Below are positions 1 through 13,040 of a DNA stretch of 64,000 bases, piece by piece. Within the stretch, counting starts at the first letter, position 1; every line of letters starts with the position of its first letter. The position numbers and the translations under genes were made by a program. The stretch is taken from the NCBI GenBank assembly GCA_030737835.1, contig JAUJYN010000037.1, positions 691,547 through 755,546 on the forward strand. Direction: 5' to 3'. Source of the stretch: Acorus gramineus. Lineage: Eukaryota > Streptophyta > Magnoliopsida > Acorales > Acoraceae. Under the pieces are notes generated by a model, which was not told where the DNA came from, did no database searches, and was given only the letters and a program-made list of their open reading frames with translations.

Positions 1-1846
1 CTGAGTAAGTAGATGTGGTTCCTGCTTGACTCAGGTTCGCTTGGGAATACTGGCATGCGCCTGTTGATGCGTGAGATCGCGCTTAACCCTTCGTTGCCCT
101 TTTAAGTTGGTGATATCCAACACATGTTAGGTTGTATGTTGCGTGCTTGCATGATTAATGCCCTTGTATGCATGTGTAGCTAGGCCATGCTTTGTATGAT
201 ATGTTGCTTATGATGTGTATTCATGTTAGGAGGACCCCTATAGTCAATTATTATGTTATCGTGCATGTGGACCATGTATATAACTGCGATAGAATTCTCC
301 TATTATAATTGCGCATGTTAGACTAATCGTGCCTACCTGTGCTAGGCGTGGGTATGACCCATTGTCGGGTTGTACCTGAGTTAGAGCACAAGCGATGTAT
401 TCGCCACCCCGCATCCGTGAGATGCACTTGTTGGAATTCTGGAGAATTCAATGTAGTACCGGTGTTTCAAACCGGTGGTTATGGTATTTAATGTAGGCTT
501 ACGCACGCTAGGCGCGTGTATTAACCGCACATTGGGTTATGCCTTGGGCTTATTTTCGGTGGGAGAGTGAGGTAACTCCCTGCGTCCGAGCAACGCATAT
601 GTGTGGGAGTTCATGTGTATTCGATAGCATCGGTAGGTGATTACCGAGAGTAGTTGTTTTTCCATTGGGTTCGCTTTGTGAACATGGAGTGTTTTCTCCC
701 AATATCGTCATTTTGAAGCGGCCCGGGTTGTAGCTGTCCTGACAGAGGGCCCTCACTTGTAGGTACTATCGATGCATACGGCAAGATGTACTGATCATGG
801 GAGTATACCAGGTAGAGGCTACCCGGGAGAGGGCTAACGAATGATATTGCGAGCGTGGAATCGTTCTCCCCTTCGTCGGATCCGTGTCGATGCTGCCCGG
901 CGTTGTAGCTGTCCTGACAGAGGGCCCCCACCTGTAGGTACTATCGATGCATGCGGCAAGATGTACTGATCATGGGAGTATACCAGGTAGAGGCTACCCG
1001 GGAGAGGGTTACCGGATGACGAAGGGTGTAGAGCAAGCAGTTTTATCCCAAAAGTCCCTAGGATCACTTCTGCGGGAGTGGGGGTGAGGGTAAGTTGAGT
1101 CACGTAGTCACGTGACTCTTAGACCCGTCGAGTATACTCTGGGTATGCTACTCCTAACGCTTGAGGTATCGAAGTATATCTCTACCTCATAGCAGATGGA
1201 CTCGTTGTATTTTGTTATGCAGTAACACTATGTGTTATGGTTAATAGTTGTTCCTCCCCGAGTGTCCCAAGGGCCTCCCTCCGGGAGTGAGGGCGAGGGT
1301 GAGGTTGGTCAAGCCGCCACGTGACCTTATTATCCAATGGGTTCCCACCCATGTTTTCCTTGAAAGGAAATTTTGCCTTAGTATTGAATTGCTATGATGG
1401 TGTTGGGTTTCGAGCCACTCACTGAGCTTGTAGCACCCCTCGCGTACTGCTTCTTTTTCAGGGGCAGTGTTGGGCGTGGAGCTGGAGCTTCCCTGTGGCG
1501 TGGTCTTGCGTGCGTGGAGCGTTTTGTTCGGCGGTTGGTGAGTGCGAGGCTGTCAGCAGTCCTAGAGTCATGTATTTGTTAATCGTGCGTGTTGCACATG
1601 ATGTATTTTGTTTGGATTAGACTTGGCTCTCACAGGACAATGACTGTGTATTCGAGTATGTAATAATGTTTTTGGTTTACAGACTTATTGATATTCTTAT
1701 ACTTCCGCATTTTTAGTTGAACTATCAGTTATCGTTGTTTTGCAAGTCTAGTGTGTTATTTATTGGAGTCGCTGTTGACCTCTTGTACTTGATAGCTGAT
1801 CTTTATATATTGCAACATCTCGAGACGGCCACCCTGGGGCGTGACA
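1..1846 (+). mobile_element. A0: 3' part of a giant family A (Tekay-like) LTR
   Basis: This is the terminal part of the same LTR seen complete at 17081-20647. It ends in the family-specific terminus GGGGCGTGACA at 1846. Its first half lies outside the window, so neither its 5' flank nor its TSD can be tested; the right flank is AGTGG. It holds no real gene. The short reading frames in it are chance frames in an LTR. Assignment to the family is by direct sequence likeness to the other LTR copies here. The Tekay/Del lineage is inferred from the integrase and chromodomain-like remnants inside A1 and A5. Confidence 0.9.
727..1012 (+). repeat. Direct tandem subrepeat inside LTR A0
   Basis: A block starting GTTGTAGCTGTCCTGACAG at 727 is repeated from 902, a period of 175 bp. 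Each unit runs through a GGTACTATCGATGCAT core and a GAGTATACCAGGTAGAGGCT core. The same subrepeats are found diverged in the LTRs at 19500-19830 (plus) and near 2940-3250 and 9290-9600 (complement). Confidence 0.8.
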
Positions 1847-1869
1847 AGTGGTGGCTTGGGTCGGTTACT
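1847..1869 (-). other. Inverted scrap of family B LTR
   Basis: About 22 bases here are the reverse complement of a segment present in forward orientation in the B LTRs near 21256-21277 and 41430-41451 (core TAACCGACCCAAGCCA). The scrap sits between the end of A0 and a forward B LTR segment. It marks a breakpoint or a lost, oppositely oriented B copy into which A0 had inserted. Confidence 0.6.
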
Positions 1870-2106
1870 AGGAATCCTTGAGAGACAGAGAAAGAGAGTT
1901 CTATTTGTGAGTAGAAAACCCATTCCCTACACAAATCCACTTTCCAAATCTATTCTCCAAAACCCTAGTTAAACCTAGCTTAACTTCAGCCAACACCCAA
2001 ACTGAACCCTACCCAGGCTCTGCCCAAATAGAGCCAGATACCAGGCAGCTACCCACAACTAGCCGTCACATACCAGGCAGCTAATTTCCACTAGCCGACC
2101 CTCACC

Positions 2107-5100
2107 TGTCACACCCCAGGGCGGCCGTCTCCGAGACGTGGCAATAGATAAAGTATCAGCAAGCAAGTACAAGAGGTCAATAATGACACCAATAAATAAC
2201 GCACAAAGCTGGCAAAACAATGATAACTGATGTTTTAATTAAAATATGGAAGCATAAAAATGTTAATTAGTCTGTAAACCAAAAACATTATTGCAGACTC
2301 AAATACACAATCACTGTCCTATGAGAGTCAAGTCTTGTCCAAATAAAGTACAAATAGTGCAACACGCACGATTTCAAATACATAAATGACACTAGGACTG
2401 CTGACATCCTTGCACTCGCCAACCGCCAAACGGGACACTCCACGCACTCGAACTCCACCACAAGGAAGCTCCAGGTCCTCGCCCAACAATACCCTTGAAA
2501 AGGAAACAATATGAGAGGGGTGAGCTACAAGCTCAGTCAGTGGCTGGAAACCAAACACCATTACAACAATTCAATACTAACGAAATTTCCTTTCTACGAA
2601 AAACACGGGTAGAAACCCGAAGAATAACAAGGATGACAAGGTTACGCGACGGAACGACCAAACCTCGCCCTCGCCATCGCCCTCACTCCCCGGAAGGAGG
2701 CTTTTGGGACACTCGGGGAGGAACAACTGTTAACCATAACACTTAGTGTTACTAGATAACCGTTACAACAATTCCATCTGCAACAAGGTAGAGATATACT
2801 TTGATATCTCAAGCGTTAGGAGTAGCATACTCAGAGTATACTCGATGGGTATAAGAGTCACGTGATGACGTGACTTCAACTTATCCTCAGCCTCATCCCT
2901 AAGTGTGACACAGGACTGTTGGGAGAATCCTATTGCTCTACACCCTTCGTCATCCAGTAGCCTCTCCTGAGAAGCCACTACCTGGTATATTCCCATGATC
3001 AGTACATCTTTCGAACGCATCGGTAGTACCTACAAGTGGGAGCCCGCTGTCAGGACAGCATCAATGTCGGACAGCTTTAACGAGGATTCGATGAAGGGGA
3101 GAACGATTCCACGCTCCAATATCATCTAGTAGCCCTCTCCCACGTAGCCTCTACCTATCGGCCTTCCACGAGCGGTACATCAGCTAGATGGGTACAGAAG
3201 TACACATAAGTAGTACTTACAAGTGGTGGCACTACACAGGACAGCTTCAACGCTGGCGATGCACGACGATATTGGGAGGAAGACTTCGTATTTGCAAAGC
3301 AAACCCTATGGAAAAATGAACTATCTTCGGTAATCCCATACCGATGCTATCGAAATACGCTTGAACTCCCATAGAAGTGTGTCGCTTAGATGCAGGGAGT
3401 CACCTCTGCTCTCGCACAGAGATCAGCCCTAAGGCATAACCCAACAGGCGGTTCATACACTCGCCTAACATGGGTTGGCCTAACTTAATGCCATAACTAC
3501 CGGCTTAACGAAACCGATAAGATAATGAATTCTCCTGAATTCCAATCGAGTGCATCGCTCGGATGCAAGGGGAAGCGCTCTAACTAAAGGTACACCCCGA
3601 CAACGGGTCATACCCACTCCTATTTCAGATAGGCCTAATCAGTTTTAACATGCGCACATATATATTACAGGAGAATTACATCATAGTTATATACATGGTC
3701 CACATGCACGATAACATAGAATTAACTGTAGGGGTTCTCCCTAACATGAATATACATCATAAACAATAAATCATGCAACACACATACAAGGCATGGCCTA
3801 ACTACACATGCATATGAGGCACATTAATCATATAAGCACACAAGGTATAATTTAAGCATGCGTTGGATATCACCAACTTAAAAGGGAAGGGTTAAGCGCG
3901 ATCTCGCGCACCAACCGGTGCATGCCGATAATCCCAAGCAGACCTGAGTCAAGTAGGAACCACATCTACTTACTCAGTTTACGCAAAGAGGGAGGGCGAG
4001 AGAGAGGGAAAGTCTCATCCTCTTCGGAAGCTGGTCATAGCTTTGCCCCAACAAGATGGGTGCAACAACCATACCACGTCCTCCAGTCTTATGACCAGGG
4101 AATATTAAGTATGCACTCGGTTATTAACCCAGGTTTAATCATGCTAGATATTACTAGCATAGGGAGGTAGTACTATAAATAGGGACTACCTAAGGCATGC
4201 ATATTCTATACATTCATATTAACACACATCACATATGCCCATACATGAAGGGCGCAGGCAAACATAATAATTAACACATGAATATGATACATAGGCAAGT
4301 ATAAGGTAGAATAGGGGGTTCTACACAATATACGAGCTATACTAACCTTGCATTCAAATATCTAGCATATTATGGCTTAGGCATGACCATACTACTCATC
4401 TAAATAAGTAGTATGGTCAATGTGCCCAATGGATGCGCGATGCACGTCTATGTGCATCCAACGCTTCCCGAAGAGTTGGATCGAACCACTCACCTAACGA
4501 CCCGCTCATCGCTAGCTCTGCCAACGAAAGCTGCAAAACACAACCAATAATGCTCAATTAAAATATGGAACCTCCTGACACACACATAAGTCTACTTCAT
4601 GAAGTCCCTAACTCCTGATAGTGTCCACAACATGCACAACAACTCCTTGACACACAATCGAGCAAAACTACTAAACCTGCTGTTACCAGCCCTACAATTT
4701 GATCTCCACATCACCAAATACATATTTAAAAATTCTGAAATAAATCATACACATTCTCTGATTTGCTGGGATCATAATCCATGAAGACACTATAACCTAA
4801 TTTTGCTTCTACAAGCCCGAAATAAATTATTTCCAGAAGCAGGTCAATTCCTACGTGAATCTGGACAGGCCATGCAAAACAGGTTCTAACTTACAACACA
4901 GATATCATAATGACCCCAAATTTCATATATAACAACTAGACACATAGATGATCATATCACATGAAGACATTATCCCAAAAATATGCCTCTAATTACTAGT
5001 TTCACAGAGATCTTTAGGAGACAGAGATCTGTCTTACCAAAACAGGGGGAGGGAAATGGGGAGATGCGGGGTTCTCGACACACCCACGACCACCTCAGCC

Positions 5101-5731
5101 ACCACAACCACTACCACCACCTCATCTGCCACTCCACCAGCCCTTGACTGAAAACTGGGGATAATAGGGGCATGAGAGGGAGCTAGAGAGAAGAGAAACA
5201 ACAACAACAACATCAACAACACACACACTCACCCTTTTTTCACTCTTTCTTGTGCTTCTTCTTCATCTTTTCCTTCATTAACAACACACACACAGACACA
5301 AAAACAGAGAGGGAGAGGGAGAGACGAGAGTGAGAGAGAGTGAGGGATTTCTCACTTTGGGGGGGTGATAAGAAGGAAAGAAAAAGGGGGTAAGCCTAAC
5401 CTACACTCTCCCTCTAATACACAAAATAACCATTAAGCAAGAGGGGGGTGAGGTTACCAAAGGTCACCACATTCACCAAAATATCTTGACACTATTCCAC
5501 CCACCAAACCAGGAACTCTCAAAACCCGGATACGGTTCAGAACTGCATATTTTTCAAAACGTTACCAGAATTCGATGAAATTTTTATGGGTAGTACAAAA
5601 CGGTATCAGGACCCATGATATGTATTTAGATTTTCAATCAGAGTACTCCAACTCCCGTAGGTGGCTAAAAGCTAAAATTTTAGCGACTTCGATTGAAAAA
5701 AAATAAGGCCCAAAATGACACAGGCATAACA
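2107..5731 (-). repeat. A1 3' LTR
   Basis: In element orientation it starts TGTTATGCCTGTGTCATT at 5731 and ends in GGGTGTGACA at 2107. It contains the 175-bp type subrepeats and, near 5040-5340, a GA/CA-rich low-complexity tract. No coding content is visible. Confidence 0.92.
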
Positions 5732-5746
5732 TTCTCCCCCCCTTAG
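5732..5746 (-). other. Polypurine tract of A1
   Basis: The minus strand reads TAAGGGGGGGGAGAA directly before the 3' LTR. The same type of tract (TTTCTAAGGGGGGGAGAA) precedes the LTR at 55479. This is where plus-strand DNA synthesis would start. Confidence 0.8.
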
Positions 5747-5851
5747 GAAATTTAGTCCTCGAAATTTAAGGAAACCCAAAGGGAAGACCGAACATAGCCA
5801 GTATCATACATTGACCTTTTGCTCCCAAGTGGTCTATGCACCACACTGGTG

Positions 5852-6602
5852 CTACCGACACACTTTAATCAAAGGAATGGTCTTGGTGACGAGCCTCTTC
5901 TCACGTTGGTCCATGATCTCGATCCACTGCTCCACGAACGACAAATCCAGCTCGAGGGTGAGGCAGTCGAACGGAATGACATGAGCAGGATCGTGGACAT
6001 AACGCCTCAGCTTCGAGACAAGGACGACGTCGAGGGCATGAGCCAGCTGTGGGGGAAAGGCTACATGACAAGCCACCTCCCCAATCCAATCAATGACGAG
6101 AAACGGTCAGATTAAGGGCCAACTCAGCTTGCCCCAAACGTCGAAACAGAGGATGCCCTTAAACTGGGACACCTTCACGAAAACATGGTCGCCAAACCCG
6201 AAGGTAAGCTCCTGGCGACGATGACCTGCGTAGCCCTTCTGTCGGTTCCGGGAGGTGCGGATGCACACCCGAACTAACCTGGCCACTGCAAGGTCAAATA
6301 AATAACTTATGGCCCCTCCAACTGGCGCTCTTCAACCATCCCAACACTAGGGAGGTATAAAACTGCGCCCATAGAGTGCCTTTTACAGTTCCATCTGGAT
6401 GCTCGAATGGCAGTCATCTTGCAGGCATATCCCACCAAATGGGTGGTGCCTCACCCAACTGCCCCAAGTCGAGCACGCAGGCACTTAGCATGTCCTCCAA
6501 GGTCTGAATCGTCCTCTTTGCTTGGCCATCCATTGGCGGTGAAACGCTGTACTTAAATGGAGGCTCGCGCCAAAGCCTGCCAAGGCTGCGCCATAACCTC
6601 AC
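5852..6602 (-). pseudogene. Integrase C-terminal remnant of A1 (Tekay-like)
   Basis: Three minus-strand pieces in broken frames line up with the end of a chromoviral integrase. The first (6560-6414) holds DGQAKRTIQTLEDMLSACVL, the segment around the catalytic Glu (here replaced: AKRT instead of SERT). The second (about 6250-6110) holds the GDHVFVKVS and GKLSWP part of the C-terminal domain. The third (6076-5852) holds VSKLRRYVHDPAHVIPF and the chromodomain-like TKTIPLIKV end. The same order is better preserved in A5 at 54830-55377. Stops and frameshifts make this non-functional. The rest of pol and gag is missing or unrecognisable. Confidence 0.8.
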
Positions 6603-6609
6603 AGTAACC

Positions 6610-8440
6610 CTCGCGTCTCAACCCGAAATAGCGCCGACCGGAGTGCCATTAAGACAAACAATCGTGAAGGTGAATACCCGCGCCAAGGCGTCCAGAGAAT
6701 AAATCAGTTGGATGGGGAGGGAAGCGGGGACTTAGTCAGTCGGTCAATGATCACCTAGACAGTGTCGCAACCCGAACATGACTTTAGTGAGCCCGCAACA
6801 ATCCATGATAACTCACTCCCATGTCCACTGAGGAATCTCGATGGACTGACACTTTTCGTGCGATGATGATCCTTGAACTTTCCCTGAGGGCATGCCAACC
6901 AAGGGGCAACGAAGTTACCCATATCGCCTTTACATTGACAACCTCAACGAAGACTACCTCAGAGTAGTCCACGGAAACCCAATAAAACTTATGAGATCCC
7001 TAAAGGCATCCGACGCATTCATCAACCTTGACGGCAGTACTTAAAACTCGTAGTACCCAAAACGATCACGGAAGGTCATCTACGGGATGCCCAACTCCTA
7101 GATCTCCAATTAGGGGTACCCTACACGAAGATCGATCTAAAAGCAGATATTTGCTCCCAGAGTGGGTCAACAGATCATCAATTCACGGCAAGGGGGTACC
7201 TGATCTTCAAACTCCACGGGGAGATCAGAACAATTCCTCGGACGATTAAGTTCAGATTATGTTCCTCGAGCATGGCTGGCACTCATGATGACACTTACAC
7301 ACTGGGTAAGCCACTCAACCGCACTTAATCCACAAGACACGCAACAGGAGGTCGTCAAACCTCGACAATGCCTATGCGACGTCATCTATTTGATAGGGCG
7401 GTTGAGTCCCATCATGAACGCTAGCATCGCGTCTCCTCATTTGTGACCACAATGGGGGCAAAACACGATAGTATAAAAAACTATGCTTCACATGCCGCCA
7501 CCGATAGGTCTTCCAACAATAATCATTGGAACTCCAGCATCCTGCACTAAATGGGCAGATTCATCACGAGGAGTCCACGCTCTCGACATCATCCAGTAGT
7601 ACTCTCCCGGCGTGGCCTCTACCTGGTAGCCTCCCATGCCCACTATCTCTGCCTTATGGGTGCACCAACAAGCATCCGTGATAGTATTTGGGAGCACCAC
7701 ACAGGGATCTGGCCTCTACCGGGTAGCCTCAATGTGCGATGATATATCGAAGCGACTCCAGATGCCACTATGGAACCCAGTCCATAACCGATGGCCCACC
7801 AAGCTGCAATAGGATGCACCCAATCCCGATCGTACGCATCACCACTCGCTACAGCACCTTCCAAGTGAGAGGAAAAATCAATCATCAAATAGATGTTTCA
7901 AAGGTATTCCTTGACTGGGAAAAAGAACCCCTTGGGAGGGCATCCCAGTATAAGATATCTTGACAACCAAACAAGGAACACGGAGTACCCTAGCCCGGGT
8001 CTCAACGATGACCCCGCAAGGCCCCTTAATCATGAGTAGGAAAACGAAAGAAGACATCGCCCATTAATGAACAATATGCCACATCCTCAAAACTTGAAAC
8101 TAGCGCTGCACGCGAACTCCATGTATACCAGTAATACAGGTGCACGGGAACGAAGCTCCATAATCGAGACATGATCCAATCTTAGAAATTACAACAACCC
8201 ATCAATAACATACTACTGGGCTGGAATCTTCTGCCCAAGCCTTAATCTCACAACAAGGGACACAACAATTGACCCTATTAAGTCGACCCAGTCGACAACT
8301 TAAGGGAGATCCAGGGGTGGCCACGTCCATGTCCACGGATGCGAGGAGGCATGTCAGCAACCTAAGAAAAACTTAACCAGAGTAGTCGGATGACAATCCT
8401 ACGAATCATCTATACGACTAGACTTAGGCTCTAACAGGAC
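6610..8440. other. Unreadable internal region of A1
   Basis: I see no convincing protein domain here. Around 7560-7730 there are short stretches resembling the LTR subrepeat (GTAGCCTCTACC, CTCCCATG), which suggests internal rearrangement between LTR-derived and coding DNA. A weak reverse-transcriptase-like string on the plus strand near 7120-7160 is too short to trust. Confidence 0.5.
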
Positions 8441-8455
8441 CAGACTCTGGTACCA
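8441..8455 (-). other. Primer-binding site of A1
   Basis: The minus strand, five bases inside the 5' LTR end, reads TGGTACCAGAGTCTG. The initiator methionine tRNA primer site typical of plant Ty3/gypsy elements begins TGGTATCAGAGC, so this is a good match with two changes. Confidence 0.85.
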
Positions 8456-8460
8456 ACCTT

Positions 8461-11400
8461 TGTCACACCCAAGGGCGGCCGTCCCCGAGACGTGGCGATA
8501 GATAAAGTATCAACTATCAAGAACAAGAGGTCAATAATGACTCCAATAAATGACGCACAAAGCTGGCAAAACAATGATAACTGATAGTTTAATTAAAATG
8601 CGTAAGCATAAAAATGTCAATAAGTCTGTAAACCAAAACATTATTAGAGACTCGAATACACAATCAGTATCATGTGAGAGCTAAGTCTAGTCCAAATAAA
8701 GTGCAACTAATGCAACATGCATGATTTTAAATACATAAACGACACAAGGACTGCTGACATCCTCACACTCGCCAACCGCTGGACGGGACACTCCACGCAC
8801 TCGAACCCCGCCACAGAGAAGCTCCAGCTCCACGCCCAACACTACCTTTGAAAAGAAACAGTATGCAAGGGGAGAGCTACAAGCTCAGTGAGTGGCTGGA
8901 AACCCAACACCATCATAGCAATTCATTATTAAGGCAATTTCCTTTCAAGGAAAAACATGGGTAGAAACCTGAAGGATAACAAGGATGACAAAGTCACGTG
9001 ACGGCGCAACCTAACCTCGCCCTTGCCATCACTCCCCAGAGGGAGGCTTTTGGGACACTCGGGGAGGAACAACTGTTAACCATAACACTTGGTGTTACTG
9101 GATAACAGTTACAATGAGTCCATCCGCTACGAGGTAGAGATATACTTTGATACCTCAAGCGTTAGGAGTAGCATACCCAGAGTATACTCGATGGGTATAA
9201 GAGTCACGTGACGACGTGACTTCAACTTACCCTCACCCTCACCCCTAAGGGTGACATGGGACTGTTGGGAGAATCTTTTTGCTCCACTCCCTTCGTCATC
9301 CGGTAGCCATCTCCCGAGTAGCCTCTACCTGGTATACTCCCATGATCAGTACATCTACCGAATGCATCGGTAGTACCTACAGGTGGGAGCCCTCTGTCAG
9401 GACAGCTTCAACGTCGGGCAGCATCAACGCGGATCCGATGAAAGGGAGAAAGATTCCACGCTCGCAATATCATCCAGTAGCCCTCTCCCGCGTAGCCTCT
9501 ACCTATCAGCCTTCCACGATCGGTACATCTGCTAGATGGTTATAGCAGTACGCATTGGTAGTACTTACAAGTGGTTTGCGCTACACAGGACAGCTTCGAC
9601 GATGGGTAGCCTCGGTGCACGACGATATTGGGAGGAAGACTTCGCATTCGCAATGCAAACCCTATGGAAAATCAACTATCCTCGGTAATCCCATACCGAT
9701 GCTATCAAAATACGCTTGAACTCCCATAGAGGTGCATCACTCAGACGCAGAGAGACACCTCTACTCTTGCACAGAGATCATCCCTAAGTCATAACCCAAT
9801 GGGCGGTTAATACACTTGCCTAACATGGGTAGGCCTAACATAATGCCATAACTACCGGCTTAATGAAACCGATAAGATTATGAATTCTCCTGAATTCCAA
9901 TCGAGTGCATCGCTCGGATGCAAGGGGGCGATTACATCGCTAGTGCTTTAACTAATAAGGTACAACCCGACAACAGGTCATACCCACGCCTATTTCAGAT
10001 AGGCCTAATCAGTTTTAACATGCGCATATATATATTACAGGAGAATTACATCGTAGTTATATACATGGTCCACATGCACGATAACATAGAATTAACTGTA
10101 GGGGTTCTCCCTAACATGAATATACATCATAAACAATAAATCATGCAACACACATACAAGGCATGGCCTAACTACACATGCATATGAGGCACATTAATCA
10201 TATAAGCACACAAGGTATAACTTAAGCATGCATTGGATATCACCAACTTAAAAGGGATGGGTTAAGTGGATTCTTGTGCACCAACCAGTGCATGCAGATA
10301 ATCCCAAGCGGACCTGAGTCAAGTAGGAACCATATCTGCTTACTCAGTTTACGCAAAGAGGGAGGGCGAGAGAGGGAAAGTCTCATCCTCTTCGGAAGTT
10401 GGTCATAGCTTTGCCTCAACAAGATGGGTGCAACAACTATACCACGTCCTCCAGTCTTATGACTAGGGAATATTAAGTATGTACCCGGTTATTAACCCAT
10501 GTTTAATCATGCTAGATATTACTAACACAGGGAGGTAGTACTATAAATAAGGACTACCTAAGGCATGCATATTCTATACATTCATATAAACACACATCAC
10601 ATATGCCCATACATGAAGGGCGCATGCAAACATAATAATTCACACATGAATATGATACATAGGCAAGTATATGGTAGAATAGGGGGTTCTACACAATATA
10701 CGAGCTATACTAACCTAGCATGCAAATATCTAGTATATTATGGGTTAGGCATGACCATTCTACTTTTCTAAATTAGTATAGTCAAAGTGCCTAAGGGATG
10801 CGCAATGCACATCTACGTGCATCCAACGCTTCCTGAAAGGTTGGATCGAACCACTCAACTAACAACCGGCTCATCGCGAGCTCCGCCAACAAAAGATGCA
10901 AAACACAACCAATGATGCTCAATTAAAATATGGAACCTCCTGACAAGCATATAAGTCTACTTCATGAAGACCCTAACTCCTGATAGTTTCCACAACATGC
11001 ATAACAACTTCTTGACACACAATCAAGCAACTGCTAAACCTGCTGCTACCAGCCCTACTATTTGATCTCCACAACACCAAATAAACATATGAAAATTATG
11101 AAATAAATCATACACACTCTCTGATATTCTGGGATCATAATCCATGAAGACATTAGAACCTAATGTTGCCTCTACAAGCACGAAATAAATTATTTCCAGA
11201 AGCAGGTCAATTGCAACACGAATCTGGACTGGCCATGCAAAACAAGTTCTAACTTACAACACATATATCATAATGACCCCAAATTTCATATATAACAACT
11301 AGACACATAGATGATCATATCACATGAAGACATTATCTAAAACATTTGCCTCTAACTACTAGTTTCATAGAGATCTTTAGGAGACAGAGATCTGTCTTAC

Positions 11401-12129
11401 AAAAATAGGGGGAGGGAAATGGGGAGATGCGGGGTTCTCGACACACCCACGACCACCTCAGCCACCACAACCACTACCCCTACAACCACCTCATCAGCCA
11501 CTCTACCAGCCCCTTCCTTGGCTAAAAATAGGGGATAATAGGGGCATGAGAGGGAGCTAGAGAGAAGAGAAACAACAACAACAACAACACACACACTCAC
11601 CCTTTTTTCACTCTTTCTTGTGCTTCTTCTTCATCTTTTCCTTCATTAACAACACACACAGAGACACAAAAACAGAGAGGGAGAGGGAGAGACGAGAGTG
11701 AGAGAGAGTGAGAGAGTGAGGGATTTCTCACTTGGGGGGAGGGGGGGGGGGGGTGATGAGAAGGAAAGAAAAGGGGGGTAAACCTAACCTACACTCACCC
11801 TCTAATACACAAAATAACCAAGGATTCCTTAGCTATTAAGCAAGAGGGGGGTGAGGTTACCAAAGGTCACCACATTCACCAAAATATCTTGACACTATTC
11901 CACCCACCAAACCAAGAACTCTCAAAACCCGGATACAGTCCGAAACTGCATATTTTTCAAAACGCTACAGGAATTCGATGAAATTATTATGGGTAGTACA
12001 AAACGGTACCAGGACCCATAATATGCAGTTTGATTTTCAATCAGAGTAACTCCCACAGGTGGCTAAAAGCCAAAATTTTAGCAACTCAGATTGAAAAAAT
12101 ATATGGCCCCAAATGGCACAGGCATAACT
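8461..12129 (-). repeat. A1 5' LTR
   Basis: It pairs with 2107-5731. The outer terminus carries one change (reads AGTTATGCC instead of TGTTATGCC at 12129). A G/A homopolymer-rich tract lies near 11730-11755. Confidence 0.9.
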
Positions 12130-12518
12130 TCACCTACACCCTAAATTCCCAAAACCTCCTTTAGCCAAGTTCCCAAAGCAGAAGAGGATCCCTTGTTTCT
12201 CCTCTTTGTGCGGCATGCCCGTATCTCAGAGCAAAGACCCCACAAACACCCCCACAAAGGCAATCAAATCAGACCCACCTTTTCCTGCTTTTCAAGAAAG
12301 CAAGTGGCGATCACAACTACCCCTGAATCCTCCTGAGGACATGTCAGCCGCCTCAGACGAGAACCAAAACCCCTTCCCCCTTCCGAGAGACGATCCGACC
12401 AAGCTTGCCAAGGCACGCACTGGATCCAAACCTCCGAAGAACCCCCACACATGCAACCGCAACCGGGACCCAAAAAACCTGGAATGGAACATCCTTTTCT
12501 GGAGGCCCACCCACACGC

Positions 12519-12615
12519 CAGTGTTCTGATATGCGGGATGTGGTTTCCGTGCGGCTAGGGTACCGCACAGAGTATATGCAGTATGCGGGAGTATATGCGG
12601 GAGTATATGCGGTTC
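12519..12615. repeat. hAT left TIR and subterminal motif cluster
   Basis: The TIR CAGTGTTC is followed by four TATGCGG-type motifs (near 12531, 12580, 12592 and 12605), the last ones in a GGGAGTATATGC tandem. Such motif clusters are the usual binding sites of hAT transposases; that role is inferred here. Confidence 0.75.
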
Positions 12616-13040
12616 TATAATTTTTTATTAATAAAAATTAAAAAATGAATTATTCTATGGTGATTATTTATAAACAAGAGTTAACAAGCTAATATCATAA
12701 ATTTAAATAAATCTAACCTTTTATGTCAATAATCCAAAGGAGTTGTAAAATAATATCCTGCAACAATGAACAATCCATTCAATAATTCAGTAGAAACACG
12801 GTGGCACTGGCACCTATAATACAATAAAAATGCATAAATTAGATATATAAGTCTATTTAACCATAAGTATTCAATTCAAATGACATGCACAAACACAATT
12901 TAGTAATGAGACATGATCACATGAGACATGAAAGTGATGAAACATTTAAACATAAAACAAAGTAGAATATAGTTCACATAACATAATAAAACAAAAGTTC
13001 ACACAAATACACAATCACTCTACAAATAAAACAATATAAA

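Larger units (their letters stand above)
2107..12129 (-). mobile_element. A1: Tekay/Del-like LTR retrotransposon with giant LTRs, internally deleted
   Basis: This is a complete insertion on the minus strand with 5-bp TSDs TCACC at 2102-2106 and 12130-12134. The 5' LTR is 8461-12129 and the 3' LTR 2107-5731, each about 3.6 kb. The internal part is only 2.7 kb, far short of a full gag-pol. On the minus strand it begins with a primer-binding site matching initiator Met tRNA (TGGTACCAGAGTC, 8455 downward) and ends with a purine tract (complement of 5732-5746). Only the end of integrase is readable. The two LTRs differ at many sites (roughly a tenth in the first 150 bases by eye), so the insertion is old. 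It sits inside the B1 5' LTR. Confidence 0.93.

Noticed and set aside
7028..7249. Possible reverse transcriptase trace on the plus strand inside A1
   Set aside because: Only a short string (TKIDLKADICSQ) resembles an RT motif, with no flanking support and in the wrong orientation for A1.
12206..12529. Open frames of 70-107 codons on both strands just left of the hAT element
   Set aside because: This is B1 LTR sequence, homologous to non-coding LTR at 21840-22190 and 42005-42370.
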